Assembly: GCA_008921705.1 (NCBI GenBank)
Contig: VFFE01006098.1
Span: 373,406-437,405, forward strand
Direction: 5' to 3'
Length of the DNA: 64,000 bases
Source of the DNA: Burhinus oedicnemus
Taxonomy: Eukaryota; Chordata; Aves; Charadriiformes; Burhinidae
The notes under the pieces are model-generated. The model searched no databases, had not been told where the DNA came from, and saw only the letters and a list, made by a program, of their open reading frames with translations. The first letter of the stretch is position 1, and each line of letters opens with the position of its first letter. A program made the translations under genes and the position numbers. Shown here in pieces: positions 34,741-48,100 of this stretch.

Positions 34741-35739
34741 TTCTGGAGGCTGAAGCACTGAGCACTTAGGATCTGACAGCACAGATTTCTATGCCTTGTT
34801 CACCAAAGCCATTAAAGACATCTTAATACTGTTTTATTTTTCCTTTTTTTTTTTTTTTAAACCAGATTCTGTCTTTAATGACCTTACTTACAAGTCAGAA
34901 CTTCATCTATCTCTTGACCATGATCCACCCACTCTGCTGATGAATTTTATTTTTCAGTTTATTAAAGTTTTAGCTTAACTTAATTTCCCTTCATCCCAGC
35001 ACTCCTCTTTCCTGGTCTACACTAGTTTGCAGTGTATCACTTTCCTGCTCCTGATATCATCCAGTGTTTCAGATTCTTTAAAGATATAAACCTGAAAATG
35101 GTTTTACGCTGGGGAAAAAATGAAAAAAGTAAAAAAGCTTTCCATCTGTCTTGGTCTCTGACTACAGTCAGTTCCTATGGAAGAGCTGTTAACTGGGAAA
35201 CAGTTGATGGAGCAAGACTGAGGGTGCGGAGAGGGATGGACAGGTACGTACACATAAATCAGGAACAGAAATGTATCTGGCACGAATGTCATGGGCTTCT
35301 CCTTCTTTGAGAAAATGAAGCACAAGACCCTCAACTTCTGCTGTTGCGCACTGAGGACATGTGGTGGGTGACAAGATGGGCAGCAGTTCCAAGGAGATAA
35401 AGCACTTTGAGGACCCTTTTGGGCAAGACCATCAGAATGACATCCAGGCTGCTTCCTGTCACATCCCACCACACTCTCCATAGAATAAGAGTTTGTCCCT
35501 TCAAATACTGTTTTAAAATCCATCACCCCCACACTCCATTGCCCCCACCATGCCACACAACTGCTTACACAGAAGTATGTTCTCTCAGGGGTTGCTGGTA
35601 CCTGTCAGAGTCTGCATATATCAACTACAAGAAATGGCAGAAAAGTAACATCTTTATCTTCTCAATCCTTATCAAGAATGAGATCCCAAAAGAGTGGACA
35701 AAGACAAAGAAATGCCCTTTTTAAAGACGCAGAAGAAGG
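34741..35739. other. Unassigned non-coding sequence
   Basis: Contains a poly-T run at 34843-34858 and AT-rich sequence. A 150-codon minus-strand open frame (35104-35556) has no recognised domain. Confidence 0.5.
34843..34858. repeat. Poly-T tract (about 16 T)
   Basis: Uninterrupted T run about 100 bp beyond the Gypsy-like fragment. No SINE body recognised. Confidence 0.85.
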
Positions 35740-36790
35740 AGCCAGGTGAATTATAGACCAATCACAATAAGACTGGCCAGAGAAGTAAGGGGGTGACATG
35801 GTATGATTTTACTTTTGCAAGCTGTTTGGCACAGGTCCATATGATGTGTCCATAGGAATGGCCTGTGAGCAATCATAGTAAAGTGGGTACTTATGAATAC
35901 CGTGCTCCAAGAAGAGTAGCAATGGCACATTTTCAGACTAAGAAGGTCTCCAAGGGTCTGTCCTGAGTCTGGTACTGTTCGATATTCTCATAATGACTCA
36001 GATGATGAAACAGAGAATAGAGTTATGTAATTTGTGGCTGACAGAAGACAAGGAGGGGGTCACAAGCAGTGTGTAGGACAAGACTGGAATTCAAAATTAT
36101 CTTGATCTATTAAAGGCAGTGTCTGAAATCAGGAGAATGACACTGAACAGAAGCAAAAGTGGCACTGGGAGATGCAAGTGTGAGAGGACAGGAGGGAGAA
36201 GTAAACCTAGGACATGGGTGGCTTGCCAGCAGTATAGGAGGTATGACCATGGGGTTGAAGGTGGTCACAGGCTGAATAGGCAAATGTAACAGCATGCAAA
36301 CTAGAAAAGACTAAGTTTGGGACATGAATGATGCATACTTATCACAGGAAGCAATTATCCTGAAATTCTCAGCTCCAGTGAGGCTTTAACTGGAGTTTAG
36401 GTCCACCTTTTTGATGGGACAACATGTGCTAAGGAAGATGACAAGATCCCAGAGGAATTTCATTAAAATGATAAGTAGTTTTGCAGGGCGAGAAAAGTCT
36501 GAAAGAACTGGGGTTGCTCAGTTTTGGAAGAAGGCTGTGAAGAAACAAAATCAGAGCACTCAAATATGTAAACAAGATGGTTCAGAAGCGGACAGTGATA
36601 GATAGCCGTCCACTGTTGTGGGATGTAAGATGAGAAGCAATTTTGAGTAAATATGCATCAAGGGAGATTTAGTTAGATATTAAGAAAAATGTTATATGGG
36701 AAGTTAAAGAGTGGAACAGATTACAGAGGGTCTTTTTAATCCCCAGCAGTGGAATCATTTACAGAAGCATCTGTCAGAAACGGCTCTTGC
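35740..36790 (+). mobile_element. Old, highly diverged CR1 LINE
   Basis: Recognised at nucleotide level on the plus strand in ORF2 order: GAATTATAGACCAATCACAA; GGGTCTGTCCTGAGTCTGGT followed by ACTGTTCGATATTCTCATAA and an AATTTGTGGCTGACA stretch in place of the FADD box; AAGAACTGGGGTTGCTCAG; and GGGAGATTTAGTTAGATATT then AGAGTGGAACAGATTACAGA. These match the typical CR1 RT and C-terminal coding order. Many indels have destroyed the frame. Much more diverged than the copies at 26.7 or 60.8 kb, so it is an old insertion. Confidence 0.75.
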
Positions 36791-39700
36791 ATCCTCCCTT
36801 CTCTGCTGGAGAAGCAGGCTCTGTACATATGGTTCCTTCCCGCTCTCCATCCCTATGACGCTGTCCAGTTGTGATTATTGAAGACCTTGTGGCTGGTGTG
36901 GACTTGTAAAGTGAGAACAACCACGTTAAAATCAAAGAAAACATGCTGGAGTCAGACCCAAATAAAAAGTGAATAAAGTCCGTGTGAAGTCTCGCTCTCC
37001 CAGAACAAGGTGTTTCCCTCTTCTCGCGGTTAAGCTGGTGTTAATCAGCAGTGACTTCATTGAAGTATTCAAGACGAAGGTTTGTAAAAGCAAAGCTGAG
37101 AAGAAGGAAACCTGGTAAGACTGTTGTGAAAAAAAGATGCAGCATTTCCTCCTCTGAGGATAATTATGCAGGCTAGTGGGTAGGTACTCCCTTGGGAAGT
37201 GGAGGAAATGGGTTTGGAACCCCTCCCATCGGAGAAGAGCTGTAACCACACACAAACCCGTGAAAGAAAAGCTGTTTGAGACTGAACGCAGGGTTGGTCA
37301 AGCTGACCAAGCCCCAGAGAACATCCAGGTTGCAGGACAGATGGTAGGATGTTTTCCCATTTGTATTTAACTTTCAGATCCATGAGTGCCTCTGCCTTGT
37401 TCAGCAAATAGATCTGACCAACACTCTATATGTATCAGCTTCCCATTTGTGTAATGAAGAGAGTACCTCTTCCCTGCTTCACCAGGCCCTAACACAGCTA
37501 CCGAAGCTCTGAGCTATCCGTTGGCTATGACCAAATGCTGACACCCTGCCACCAAACCAGCAGAAAGGTGGCAGGTTTTTTAAAGCACATTTCAGCACCC
37601 GCTGGAGGTCCGTGTCCTTCTTTGCTCTCCTTGCCAGAGACCTGAGGGAACTGCTGATCAAGGGCAAGCTGAGCCCGTTTGTTCACTCCATACCTTCCTT
37701 CACCTCAACTCTGCAGGCTTAATTTTAAGGCAGAGCACATAGCATCCCCTTGTCCACTCCTGCCAATAGTAAAATAAGTGCAATGCCTTCAAAGACAGAG
37801 AGAACATGAAGTTCAGCAAACTCCCTGAGGGAGCCATGATGCCCACTGCATCAAACAGTCCTAAGAGCATGTCAGCATTGTTGGTTCAGCAGGGGCCAGG
37901 ACTCATTTTCAGGTTATCATTCTCACTGTAGAGAAGCAAGGAGAAAATTATATTTTCTTCATTTGATCTCTGGCAGTTTCTGGATCAGGAAAGTCCACGG
38001 GTGTTGAGTTTGAACTACTGCCAGACTAACAATTGTTATCAAAAATGGACAGCATTTGGATCATGCCTTCAATGGTTTCAACACACTGTTATCTATCCTA
38101 TACATCATTACAGATAACTAAACACTGAAAAACCTTTCAGCTCTGCCTGCAAAACACAAGAGCATCCAAGATGGGCCAAGACAGTTGCACAGACCTTGAG
38201 CATCCATTGGTAAGGAGAGAATCTCACCCATTTTTAAAGGGTCATTTATCAACAAACTCTCTTCTTAATGTACCTCTTTAAAACATTTAAATGACAGTAC
38301 ATTCTGCACTGCACTGTTATGATCGAGAGCCCAGCCATATGTCAAACAGGAACTGTGACCCCTTTTTCTGTGATTAAGTTCATTTTTGTTCCATCCACTT
38401 TTTTTTGTACATGATTAACTGGTGAATAAAAAGGCTCTTTTTTATTTTTCTTTGCAAGGACTGAAGCAGTTTTAATCATATATAATTCAACACTTGCTAT
38501 GCTATTTGCATTCCTTGCTTTAAGATGAATTTGGCACTAAACAAGCTCTCAATTATACTCCCCCGCCTCTGTTTTCTCTGGAAGTCACAAAATTCATTCA
38601 AACAAAAGCTAAACCCCCCTGAAGTTTTATGAAGATGAATGATGATTAAAATCAAAGAACAGAGATCCTTCTCCTGACTTTACAAAACCACAGGGTTCCA
38701 ATATATGTTCCTCAGTGGCACTTTTCCAGGCAACCTTGGGTTCAAAGACAAAACCGTGTACATTTCTGTACTAGCCCAGGTCATTGCATCTATCTGTCAT
38801 CCCTTCTTCTCATGCCAACGTTTTTTTGCTTCTGACACTAGATATTAAATATGAAGGCTGGAGTTTACAAGCCCGAAGCATAAGTGAGGACAAATAAGGC
38901 AGAAACTGAAATTAGAGGAGGAAGCCAAGTTGGAAAAACTGGAAAAGCTTCTTGCTGAAGATGACAGGAATAGAAAAGGCAGTGAGAAATGGGCACTCAT
39001 GCAAGATAGCTGGAATTTAGGTATGCAGCTATATATATGTATTTTCATATATAAGTATGTATTTAAATAGAAGTATGTATATAGGTAGATATTACAGCAT
39101 CACTGCGGAGAGGTAGTCAACACAGAGCTGATTAAGAGTCAGGCAATCCACAGAGAAACCTAAACTAAGTGCTTGCAGTTACTCTCTAGAAACATTCCAT
39201 GCCTTCCTCAACTACTGGAGAGACTAGGGAGCCTCACTTAGCTGTGATCACCCCATAGCCAATGAAGACGATGTGGGGAGACAGACAACACACAGGAACT
39301 GGGAGGTTACAGAAGGGAAAAGGCAGGCTGTGTTGGAAGAGCAAAAAGATAAAACCATGAGAACTTATACTGAAATAAACAGAAGTCCACATTAAAAGGA
39401 CATTGAGGCTGTAAATGCAAGGATTCACAAGTTGGGACATGCCATGAGTAATCCAGAAGGAGCTGAAATCTACCCTTCTCATCCCAAACCAGCATGATGG
39501 TATAGTCTATACCAATACAGTCACATAAAAACTCCAGTCTATGCATTAATACAACTTCACACAAAGGATTGCTTCTTATTACGTGTATCTACATTGCCCA
39601 GAACATCAGGGGCTGACTGCAAGTTAGACCAAGAGGTGCTATTTTAATCATCAAACTCGGGTTAAAAATCTACCTTTGGAAGCAGTGCAAGCATCGTATT

Positions 39701-42609
39701 TGCACCTCATGTAATATTTAGAGTGCTGCACAGAGAAGTAAGAAGCAGCATTGCAAGACCTAAGCAGCTTTGGCAAATCTTTTCAAATACATCTCATAAA
39801 AAGGAGAGTGAAAGAGATATTTCATCCAGCTAACTGTTAGTAATAAAAGGCATAACACCAATGTGGAGGCCACAAAACAGTAGAAACAATACAAGAGAGA
39901 GAAAGAGAGAAGAAAAACTGACCATGTCTTGAGGTTGTTCCAAAACCAAGATGACAGATTGGCTTCCCCTACAGATGCTGAGTTGAGGCACTGGGCAGGA
40001 AGCAGCCGTAAATGGGCAGATAATGAACCATGGAGGCAGTGTGTTAAAAAAATAAAATAGAAAATATAGACTAAACAGCAAATATTTAATTATTTATCAT
40101 TTGTACAGAAGAAGGAAGATGGTAATTGTCTGGCATTCATTTAGTTGCGTTTCTATATTGCTAGAGGAGCTGATTGCCCACATATGGGCACTTAGTGCCA
40201 TTCAAGATGCTCTAGGGTATCCAAGACATGAATGGGACTGCAGATGTGACACAGTCCCATGGGAAGTCTGTACATTTCTGGAGCAGCAACTGGAAACCAA
40301 GCAGAGCATTAGCCAGGGCAACCAACTCAGCTGTAGGTATATGAAATTAGAGGGATACGACCCTTGGAGCTTAATCCTGGTCACACAGGAACAGGATGTT
40401 TGCTGGAGGTGCACTGAAACTAAAAGAGATAGCAATGAAAACATAAGTCCCAGGTGTCAAACGTGGCCAAAGCAGGGATCATTAACTTCACTGTCGGGGG
40501 AAGTACCAAGCTGATTAAAGAGAAGACCTCTGGCTTGTGTCAGGAATTAAATAAAGCACCTGGAGCCAGGCAGCTAGAATCAGAGCTTGCTTAAGGCGCA
40601 ATGTGCTTTCATAGTGTAACACAGCAGCAAAGTGCCAGCAGTGTCATCTGCTATAAACACTGGGTCCCCTGGAAAGCAACACTTCTGAAACACCGAGGAA
40701 GGAAACAGCATCCTAAAGTCACGATGTCTTCACCTGAGTTAGACCTGCATTTATGGCAATTTCGTGTTCCTTCTATCCTAGAGATCCCAGGGGATAGAAG
40801 GAAATTAAATAATAATAAGTTATTAAGCAAGGTTTGAACCTTCATGCTCAACTTTCTCCTTATGTTCTCCCTATTTCTGTCCTGGAAATCTGTTTTCGGT
40901 CTCAGCTCAAATAACCAAAGAATTTTGCTGTAAGAAATGATCTTGTAACCCAAGATAACTTGATCCGTACAAAGGTCTCATAACTTGCTCGAAGGCTTCT
41001 CTTACCCTTGTAAAGCAAGAGTCCACCCAGGAACAGGAGTAGAATCCTAAAATTTAGTTAATGGCTGAAGTACACATGCAATTATTTATAACACACTTTC
41101 AATGATTATTCATAGCTTCCATATTGGGGGAGGGAGGGAAGGTCACCGGGTTGCAAAGAAGCCTGAAATTCAGAATTGCTTGCTGAGGAGAGCTGGGGAA
41201 AGATTATTATGATGGATAATACAAGAGAAGAGCATAAGGGAAATTGATTATGAAGGTTTACCAGGAACATGTGGACTATTAAAAACTCTATTGCACATCA
41301 GTGAATTTCAGACCCTTAAATCGACAGGACCTTTACAGGGAAATCAGATTTTCTATCATCTAATCAACGTAGGTAGCAGCATGTTTGGTCTCTCTTCCTT
41401 GCTCTCTGTTGACTTCGATTAGCCGGTTTAAAAAAGTTTGTTTAATCTGATATTAAGTGTCATGAAGTTTGAACAGACCAGAGGCATCTGAAAAAGCCAG
41501 AAGCAGTAAAGTCAACTTTCCAACTAACTGTCTGTATAAAGTCCAGCTAATCGTAGCTCTCCTTGAATGGCATTTGTTATTTCAATAACCCATTTTTTTC
41601 CCCCCACATGGCACATTGAGGCTGCTCTCAGCCCCGTGCTGCTCGGCTGAAGACAACACAAAATTGTGCCAGTATCTGAGTGTGAGGAACCTCTTCCTCC
41701 ATCACGATCAAAAGTAATTCAGAGCTGTTTGGGACCTGGCCAGGAACAATACTACCAGTGAGGTCCAGTTCCTCTGCTGCCTTTCACCTTATAGAGTCAT
41801 ACTTCCGTTCACAAGTGCTATTGCCGCCAGTGGCCAGCGCTCCTGGCTTTGTGCGGGGATAAACAATAAGACAAAGGGCTTCAGTGGCTGCTTTTCTTCT
41901 TTAAAGTGTTTTTTCAGCTGTGGATGAACTCCAGGTTCCCGGTGTCTGAGGAAGAATTAAGCTCCTACAATGTTTCCCCATGGCACCCTGTAGCAGAAAG
42001 GTCCTGATACAGAAGAAGATTGGGAATGACCAAACAAGGTAGTGACCGCAGTGCCCTTGAGAAAGGAAGATTGCTACACCCATTTAAAACCACAGACAAC
42101 ACGAGGGAGAAACATCAGCCAGGAGGGAACAGGCACGAGCCTGTCTCCAGACCAGACTCATCCATGAAGAGCTGGTACAATCTCAGAGGAGGATACTGCT
42201 GGAAATGCAGAAGATGGGCACATTTAGGACTGCAGTGTGAGTGCAAGCTCCGTTGCTTGTGTGGTCTCATATTGAGTTGTCAGCAGCTGTTATGGAGCAA
42301 ATGAGGCCAAGGAGAGTCAGCAAATTAGGGTAGGCTTTGGGATTGTAGGAATGAAGGGCCTGTCTTGGATGAACAGAGGGTGGATATGGTCATGGATCAG
42401 AACACAGTCTAGAAGTGGGTCAGTGTAAGGCTATTTGGAGTAAAAAACACCCATGGGTGGAAGGGGGGAAAGGTCTGAAGTGCTTGGCTGCTCCCCTATT
42501 ACAGCCAGGACGCACGAGCATTGCCGTTCTGCTGTGGTCAGCAAGCAGTTGATTAAATCCCTCAGTGCTGCCTGCGTGAGCGAGGCAGGGGCCCTTCAGA
42601 AAGCAAAAG
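36791..42609. other. Unassigned non-coding sequence
   Basis: 5.8 kb with no recognisable exon. Contains TA-rich simple sequence at about 39030-39095. A 94-codon frame at 42020-42304 carries a zinc-knuckle-like pattern discussed among the findings; it is not accepted as a gene. Confidence 0.5.
39030..39095. repeat. TA-rich simple sequence (TATG/TATA units)
   Basis: Imperfect runs of TATA, TATGTAT and ATATAGG. Simple-sequence character only. Confidence 0.7.
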
Positions 42610-42960
42610 GACCATATGATTCACGGGTTCAGAGGCCAGAAGGTCAGAGCTGACCTCCTCCCTTACACAGTCCAAAGGATTGCATCCACTTACAGTGGTA
42701 ATGACCCCTATAATTTGTCTTTGGCTCAAGTGTATTTTCCAGAGAAGAGCCCACCATTGATTAGAAGACCTCAAGAGACAAAGAAATCTGTTATCATCCT
42801 AGGTAGTTTGTTCCAATGATTAATCACCCTTCTTGCCAAAATGTGCTTCTTTTGGCTCCTTTGGTTGTAACTTCTTTCCCCACCTCTTGTTAACTGTTTT
42901 CCCTGTGAGTTTTTTTTCCCCTCCTATTAAAAACATTTTGATAACAGAATCATTGCACCA
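42610..42960 (-). mobile_element. Old CR1 LINE 3' fragment
   Basis: The plus strand shows the reverse complement of an ancient CR1 3' region: ATTCACGGGTTCAGAGGCCA with AGAAGGTCAGAGCTGACCTC, then AGTTTGTTCCAATGATTAAT and CACCCTTCTTGCCAAAATG. This order (3' UTR GCCAGAAGG...GACCTCC followed by the TTCCAATGGTTAAT-type coding end) is characteristic of old amniote CR1 copies. No octamer tail or open frame remains. The outer edge near 42960 is approximate. Confidence 0.6.
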
Positions 42961-43948
42961 CTCATCTTCCTTTTGAAACAACTTCTTTCTTTAAAATCTC
43001 TGTCCCTGGAAGGTCTTTGCAGAATTACAAATTATTTCTGCAGCTCTTTACTCCACTGATCCAATGGTTCAAAATCTCCCCTCCCATGCATGGGGAGGGG
43101 GCCTCTCCCCACTTTTTTGGCATCCACCCCAGCTGTGCTGGTCTGCTTCAGTGTGGAGTTTTCATTCTGTGTCCGTGAAGGGTTTGAATCCTGCATACAA
43201 CATCTTCTGAGGAAATCATCAGGACTACCTGTCCGCCATGTCCCCTAACTCCTTCTCTCTCTGCCAAAATATCATCATTCTGTGACAAGGGATTGTGGTT
43301 TTCCTCCCATCCTGGAAACCTGGACTCTGCATTCAGGTAAAGAAAATGCTCGTTGCATCTGCCTCACTTATGTACCAATGGTGAGGATTTGTGTTTTCAG
43401 TTACTCAATACATCCACCTTACAGATTGTTATCTTGTCCAAGAACAGTATCAATATTTTTAATCATGCAATTAAAGACCATATCAGAATGGATATGCACC
43501 AGGGGAAAGGAATTAAATTGCACAGACAGCCTTGGATCTGTCATCGCCTGTCTTTTGACTGCTTGGCTCTTCTACCTTAACTTTCTCTAATAAGGTCAAA
43601 CCACTCTCCCTCTCCTCCCCCACAAGATATTAGCAGGTGTAATGTACCTGTGCTGACCTCCCACCGTCCTCATTATCTCCAAAATAAACATTTCACAGCT
43701 TCGCAAATTACCCTAGAGAGGGGCACAGGCATCCCATCTCCAGGCATTGCTGAACCCTGTCTCTCCCCAAATCCTCTACATCTAAAGAGCACACATGGGA
43801 TCCATAGTGAATACCATGTTTTATGCTTTATGCCTCATGAGAGGACACATAGCCTGTTTTGGAGAGGTGGCACATATGCCTGAGGAGATGGTGTGGTCTG
43901 CATGCAACACGTGGGCCTCAGATGAGGGCTTCTGGTCTAGCTCCTAGC
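42961..43948. other. Unassigned non-coding sequence
   Basis: Pyrimidine-rich on the plus strand. No exon or repeat recognised. Short frames at 43282-43590 have no known domain. Confidence 0.5.
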
Positions 43949-45150
43949 AATCATAGAATCATAGAATCGTTTAGGTTAGAAAAGACCTTTAAGATCATCT
44001 AGTCCAACCATTGACCCTACTCTACCAGGTCTGCCACTAAACCATGTCTGCCACTAAACCATGTCTCTAAGCACCACATCTACACGACTTTTAAACACAT
44101 CTAGGCATCCTGACGCAACCACCTCCCTGGGCAGCCTCTTCCAATGTTTGATAACTCTTTCAGTGAAAAATTTTTTCCTAATGTCCAGCCTAAACCTCCC
44201 CTGGCGCAACTTGAACTCGTTTCCTCTTGTCTTATCGCTAGTTACTTGGGAGGAGAGATCAGCTCCCATCTCACCACAACCTCCTTTCTGGTAGTTGTAG
44301 AGAGCAATAAGGTCTCCCCTCAGCCTTCTGTTCTCCAAACTAAACAATCCTAATTCCTTCAGCTGCTCCTCATAAGACATGTTCTCCAGACCCCTCACCA
44401 GCTTTGTTGCCCTTCTCTGGACACGCTCCAGCACCTCAATGTCCCTCCTATACTGTGGCACCCAAAACTCAACACAGTACTCAAGCTGCGGCCTCACCAG
44501 CACTGAGTACAGGGGCACAATCACTTCCCTACTCCTGCTGGCCACACTAGTCTTGATACAGGCCAAGATGCCATTGGCCTTCTTGGCTACCTGGGCGCAC
44601 TGCTGGCTCCTGTTCAGCCGGCTGTCCACCGGGACACCCAGATCCTTTTCTGCCAGGCAGCTTTCCAGCCACTCCTCCCCAAGCCGGTAGCGTTGCCTGG
44701 GGTTGTTGTGACCCAAGTGCAGGACCCGGCACTTGGCCTTGTTAAACCTCATGCAGTTGGCTTCAGCCCATCGATCCAGTCTGTCCAGATCTCTCTGCAG
44801 AGCCTTCCTACCTTCAAGCAGATCAACACTCCTGCTTAATTTGGTGTCATCTGCAAACTTATGAGGGTGCACTCAATCCCCTCGTCCAGGTCATCAATAA
44901 AGATATTAAACAAGGCTGGCCCCAAAACTGAGCCCTGAGGAACATCGCTTGAGACCTGTCACCAGCTGGATTTAACGCCATTCACCACAACTCTCTGGGC
45001 TCGGCCATCCAGCCAGATTTTAATCCAGCAAAGAGTACACCTGTCTAAGCCACGGGCTGACAGCTTCTTTAGCAGAATGCTGTGGGAGACTGTGTCGAAG
45101 GCCTTACTAACGTCCAAGTAGACAACATCCACAGCCTTTCCAATGACACT
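43949..45150 (-). mobile_element. CR1 LINE, 5'-truncated, frameshifted ORF2
   Basis: The 3' end has reverse-complement octamers (ATCATAGAATCATAGAATCG, 43951-43970) and the CR1 3' UTR. A 272-codon frame (44054-44872) covers [20 protein letters not shown], then [40 protein letters not shown] and [20 protein letters not shown]. The upstream RT part (44959 to about 45150) shows VDVVYLDVSKAFDTVSHSIL and is joined by a frameshift close to the FADD box. The 5' end is truncated within the palm. The sequence ([30 protein letters not shown]) differs from the 26.7- and 60.8-kb copies, so this is another subfamily. Confidence 0.95.
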
Positions 45151-48100
45151 GGAATTCTGCCAGCCTTTCCATGCTTTGGTTTCCCCAGCTGGGAGGTGGG
45201 TTTGGAGACGTTGGCTTCTGCGCTGGGAGCTTTGAGACCCCAGGTTTACTGCTAGGTAAGTGATAGCCATGGGGTGTTTATTTCTAGTGATTTTGGAGCG
45301 AACCTGGAGCACTCCAGAGCTAAGTCCAGCCACAGTACAGAGGTGTCTATGCACGGCTGGTTTACCTGGCCAAGGTGATTTGCTCATATAGCCTGACTAT
45401 GCCCAGGAACATATCCTAAAGGGCAGTGCCATTGATGGCACTCAATGGTCACTGGGGCACAGAAAGCCTCCAGTGTTGAAGAAGGAGCCAATTCAGAAAT
45501 GTCTGATTAAATAAGGATAAAGTTCCTAAATCCTTGAGATGGTTTTGATCATTTCAGTCTGGTTTTGACTTTTTTCTGGAGCTGGATCCACTTTCTTTCA
45601 AGGTGCCTTTGAGTCACTAGTGACCATAGCCATCCCCTCTGAAGTGCTCATTTCATACTTTACTCAATTCCAGTTTTCTTGCAGCTCTTGTGGGGCACTT
45701 TTGAGGGACAAAATTAATGGGAGCAGATTTAAGCTGGGTTGAACTTCCCTCTGGCCTATGAAGCTCACTTGGGCTCAGCAAGTCTCCTATACCTCCTACA
45801 AGTCTAGGCTGATGGTTGGAGGCCAAGTATTGAGCTAGATGATCCTCTTGCTGGTGATGCAGGTTGCAAACTTAGTTGTCTACCATCTCTAAGTCGTGAG
45901 CCAGCCACTGTTCCTCTCTATCTACCCATGCTTCAGATAGTTCCTCTTTAAGTTGCTTTTGCGAGCTGTGAATTTTGTACTACACTTGTGCTGCATATTC
46001 CCAGCTCATTGCAATGCCATACTCTATGGAGAATTCCCCAATTTCATGAAATCAGAAGCTGGCACAACTGAGTGAAGACACAGCTGACTCAGACGACTGT
46101 ATTGAAACTATGCTGATTTACACCAGCCTGGGGGAAAGCCGCAATAATTTTCCTCTCCTTTGACTGAGTAGCCACGGTGACAAGAGACTGAATAGATGAC
46201 AAAATAAAACAGATCATGAATCTAGAACATGCAGGTGGAATTTCCCCAGCAGACTCACAATGTGAAACATCCACAAAAAGGTCTGTGAAATATGAAATAA
46301 TGTAAGGACAAGGTTTTAATCATAGTTACACAACTTTAAAGCCACAGTAATTCTACTGAGCTCAGTCTGGTGACTCTGGATTTTTGCTAATATCACAGAC
46401 GCCTCTAGTGCACAAGGAACAGACCTCAGTCTTATTTTTGATGCTGTTAGTTCTGCAATGAAGTCAGTGGCATATAAAAGTATGAGACTAAAGGTAAGTT
46501 TCATGGGCTTGATGATTTGCTGGTGTGACTGGTCATCTCTGCTTCCTCTTCTGGACACACTGGGGAGGCTTTTGCCCTGCCAGTGGTCAGCAAGGTTGTT
46601 GCAAAGTATCTGCTCTGAATATTCAGTGATGTCTTCTTTTTGGTGCCAAACAGGAGTAAAAGATATGAAAATGAAAATCAGGACACTTGGTTTTCATCTG
46701 CCACTTGTTTCATCTTCCACTGTACCCAATGGAGTACCATGGACTGACCTCCCGCTGAGCACTACAGGTATTTAGCTGCTCTGAGAGCACAATGAAGCCC
46801 TCCAAGCTTCGTTCAGCAGCAGAAAATCATGTGATGAATGTGTCTGTCACATCCCTTGTCTTGCGGCACAATTTCCAGAACCAGCACACATGCAGATTAC
46901 ATGGGACACACACACTGCAGGCCAGACTCTTTCCTGGTGTCACCACAGTAAGGCCACCGGGTTGCATGTGGGATCATGCATTATGGCTTGCTAGTAGAGG
47001 AAGCAGCAGCTTGAGCTTGATCTGGCCTACTCATCTCTGGGTGATAATGTAGGGACATCCCATGTACATTTTGCCTCTTGCTGGAGTCCTAATGATACAC
47101 AGATGTGTACACACACACGAGTGACTTCATACCGTGGTTGCTCACATCCATGACTAGTCCCAGCAGCTGCCACTCAAGGTAGCCCCAGTGAAGACAGACT
47201 CATACACCTGTACACTGCTGACTAACTCATACTTCATCAAGAGAGGAGAGAAGAGGCACAGTAATGACTAGTCCTGGCCTGCATGCTCCATGGGTCCTCC
47301 CAGGTTGTGCATCCAGATTTTCTTCCTATGGAGACCAAAAAGTACGTCAAAATAGAGCCTAGTGTATACTGAACCCTCGATGCAGTGTTTGGTGCACACC
47401 AACGGGCACAGGAATGAAAGATTTCTTCTGATGCTGTAGTCTGGGAGACATGCTCCTAAAATTGTAAAACACTTTTGGAAATGAGGTTCCCACATCGCAT
47501 AAGTGCTTCTGAATACGGAGCTCATTATGTGAAAAACAGTGGTGCTTAGGTCCAGAAGAACAATAGATCAAGTAGGAAATCTATGTCACTTTTAGTAAAT
47601 TAAGGAAAATACTGTACTGACATTGTATGTGCATGGCTGGGTAAAGGCACTGTCTCATGGCTACCCGTGGAGAGGATAAGAGACCCCCTGTTATCAGGAG
47701 AAAGCTTGTTGCTCATGCCATGCAGAGACTGGTGCGTTTGGGGGATTTAGTCCCCAGTCTACCTGCAGAGTCACTCTACAAAGCAGAACTAGCTAGAAAC
47801 CTCGTTTAGACCAAAAGGAGGAGTTTTCATTAAATTATCTAACCAACCCTTCCCTCCCCTGCATGAAACAACCTCTTCCCTACATTTTCCTTTGGGCCAG
47901 GCCTATTTTGAGGGGAAAAAGTTGTCCCAAATGGCAATTTTTTAAAGAAAATCTGTTATCATTAATAACAAGTTAATCCGCATATTAACAGCAGCTCTGA
48001 CCACTGAATTCATTCCTAAGCATGGATTGGGAAAAAAAAAAAGACATCTTTTAATGGAGATACTCTGTAGATAACAGGATTCATTCAGGCGATGATTTAA

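Noticed and set aside
33991..34900. LTR pair around the Gypsy-like RT
   Set aside because: No repeated TG...CA-ended flanks could be found within the neighbouring sequence, so only an RT fragment is annotated.
46065..46500. Weak resemblance to ancient amniote repeat (CTGATTTACACCAGCCTGGG)
   Set aside because: Only one short string is suggestive. Too little to assign a family or boundaries.
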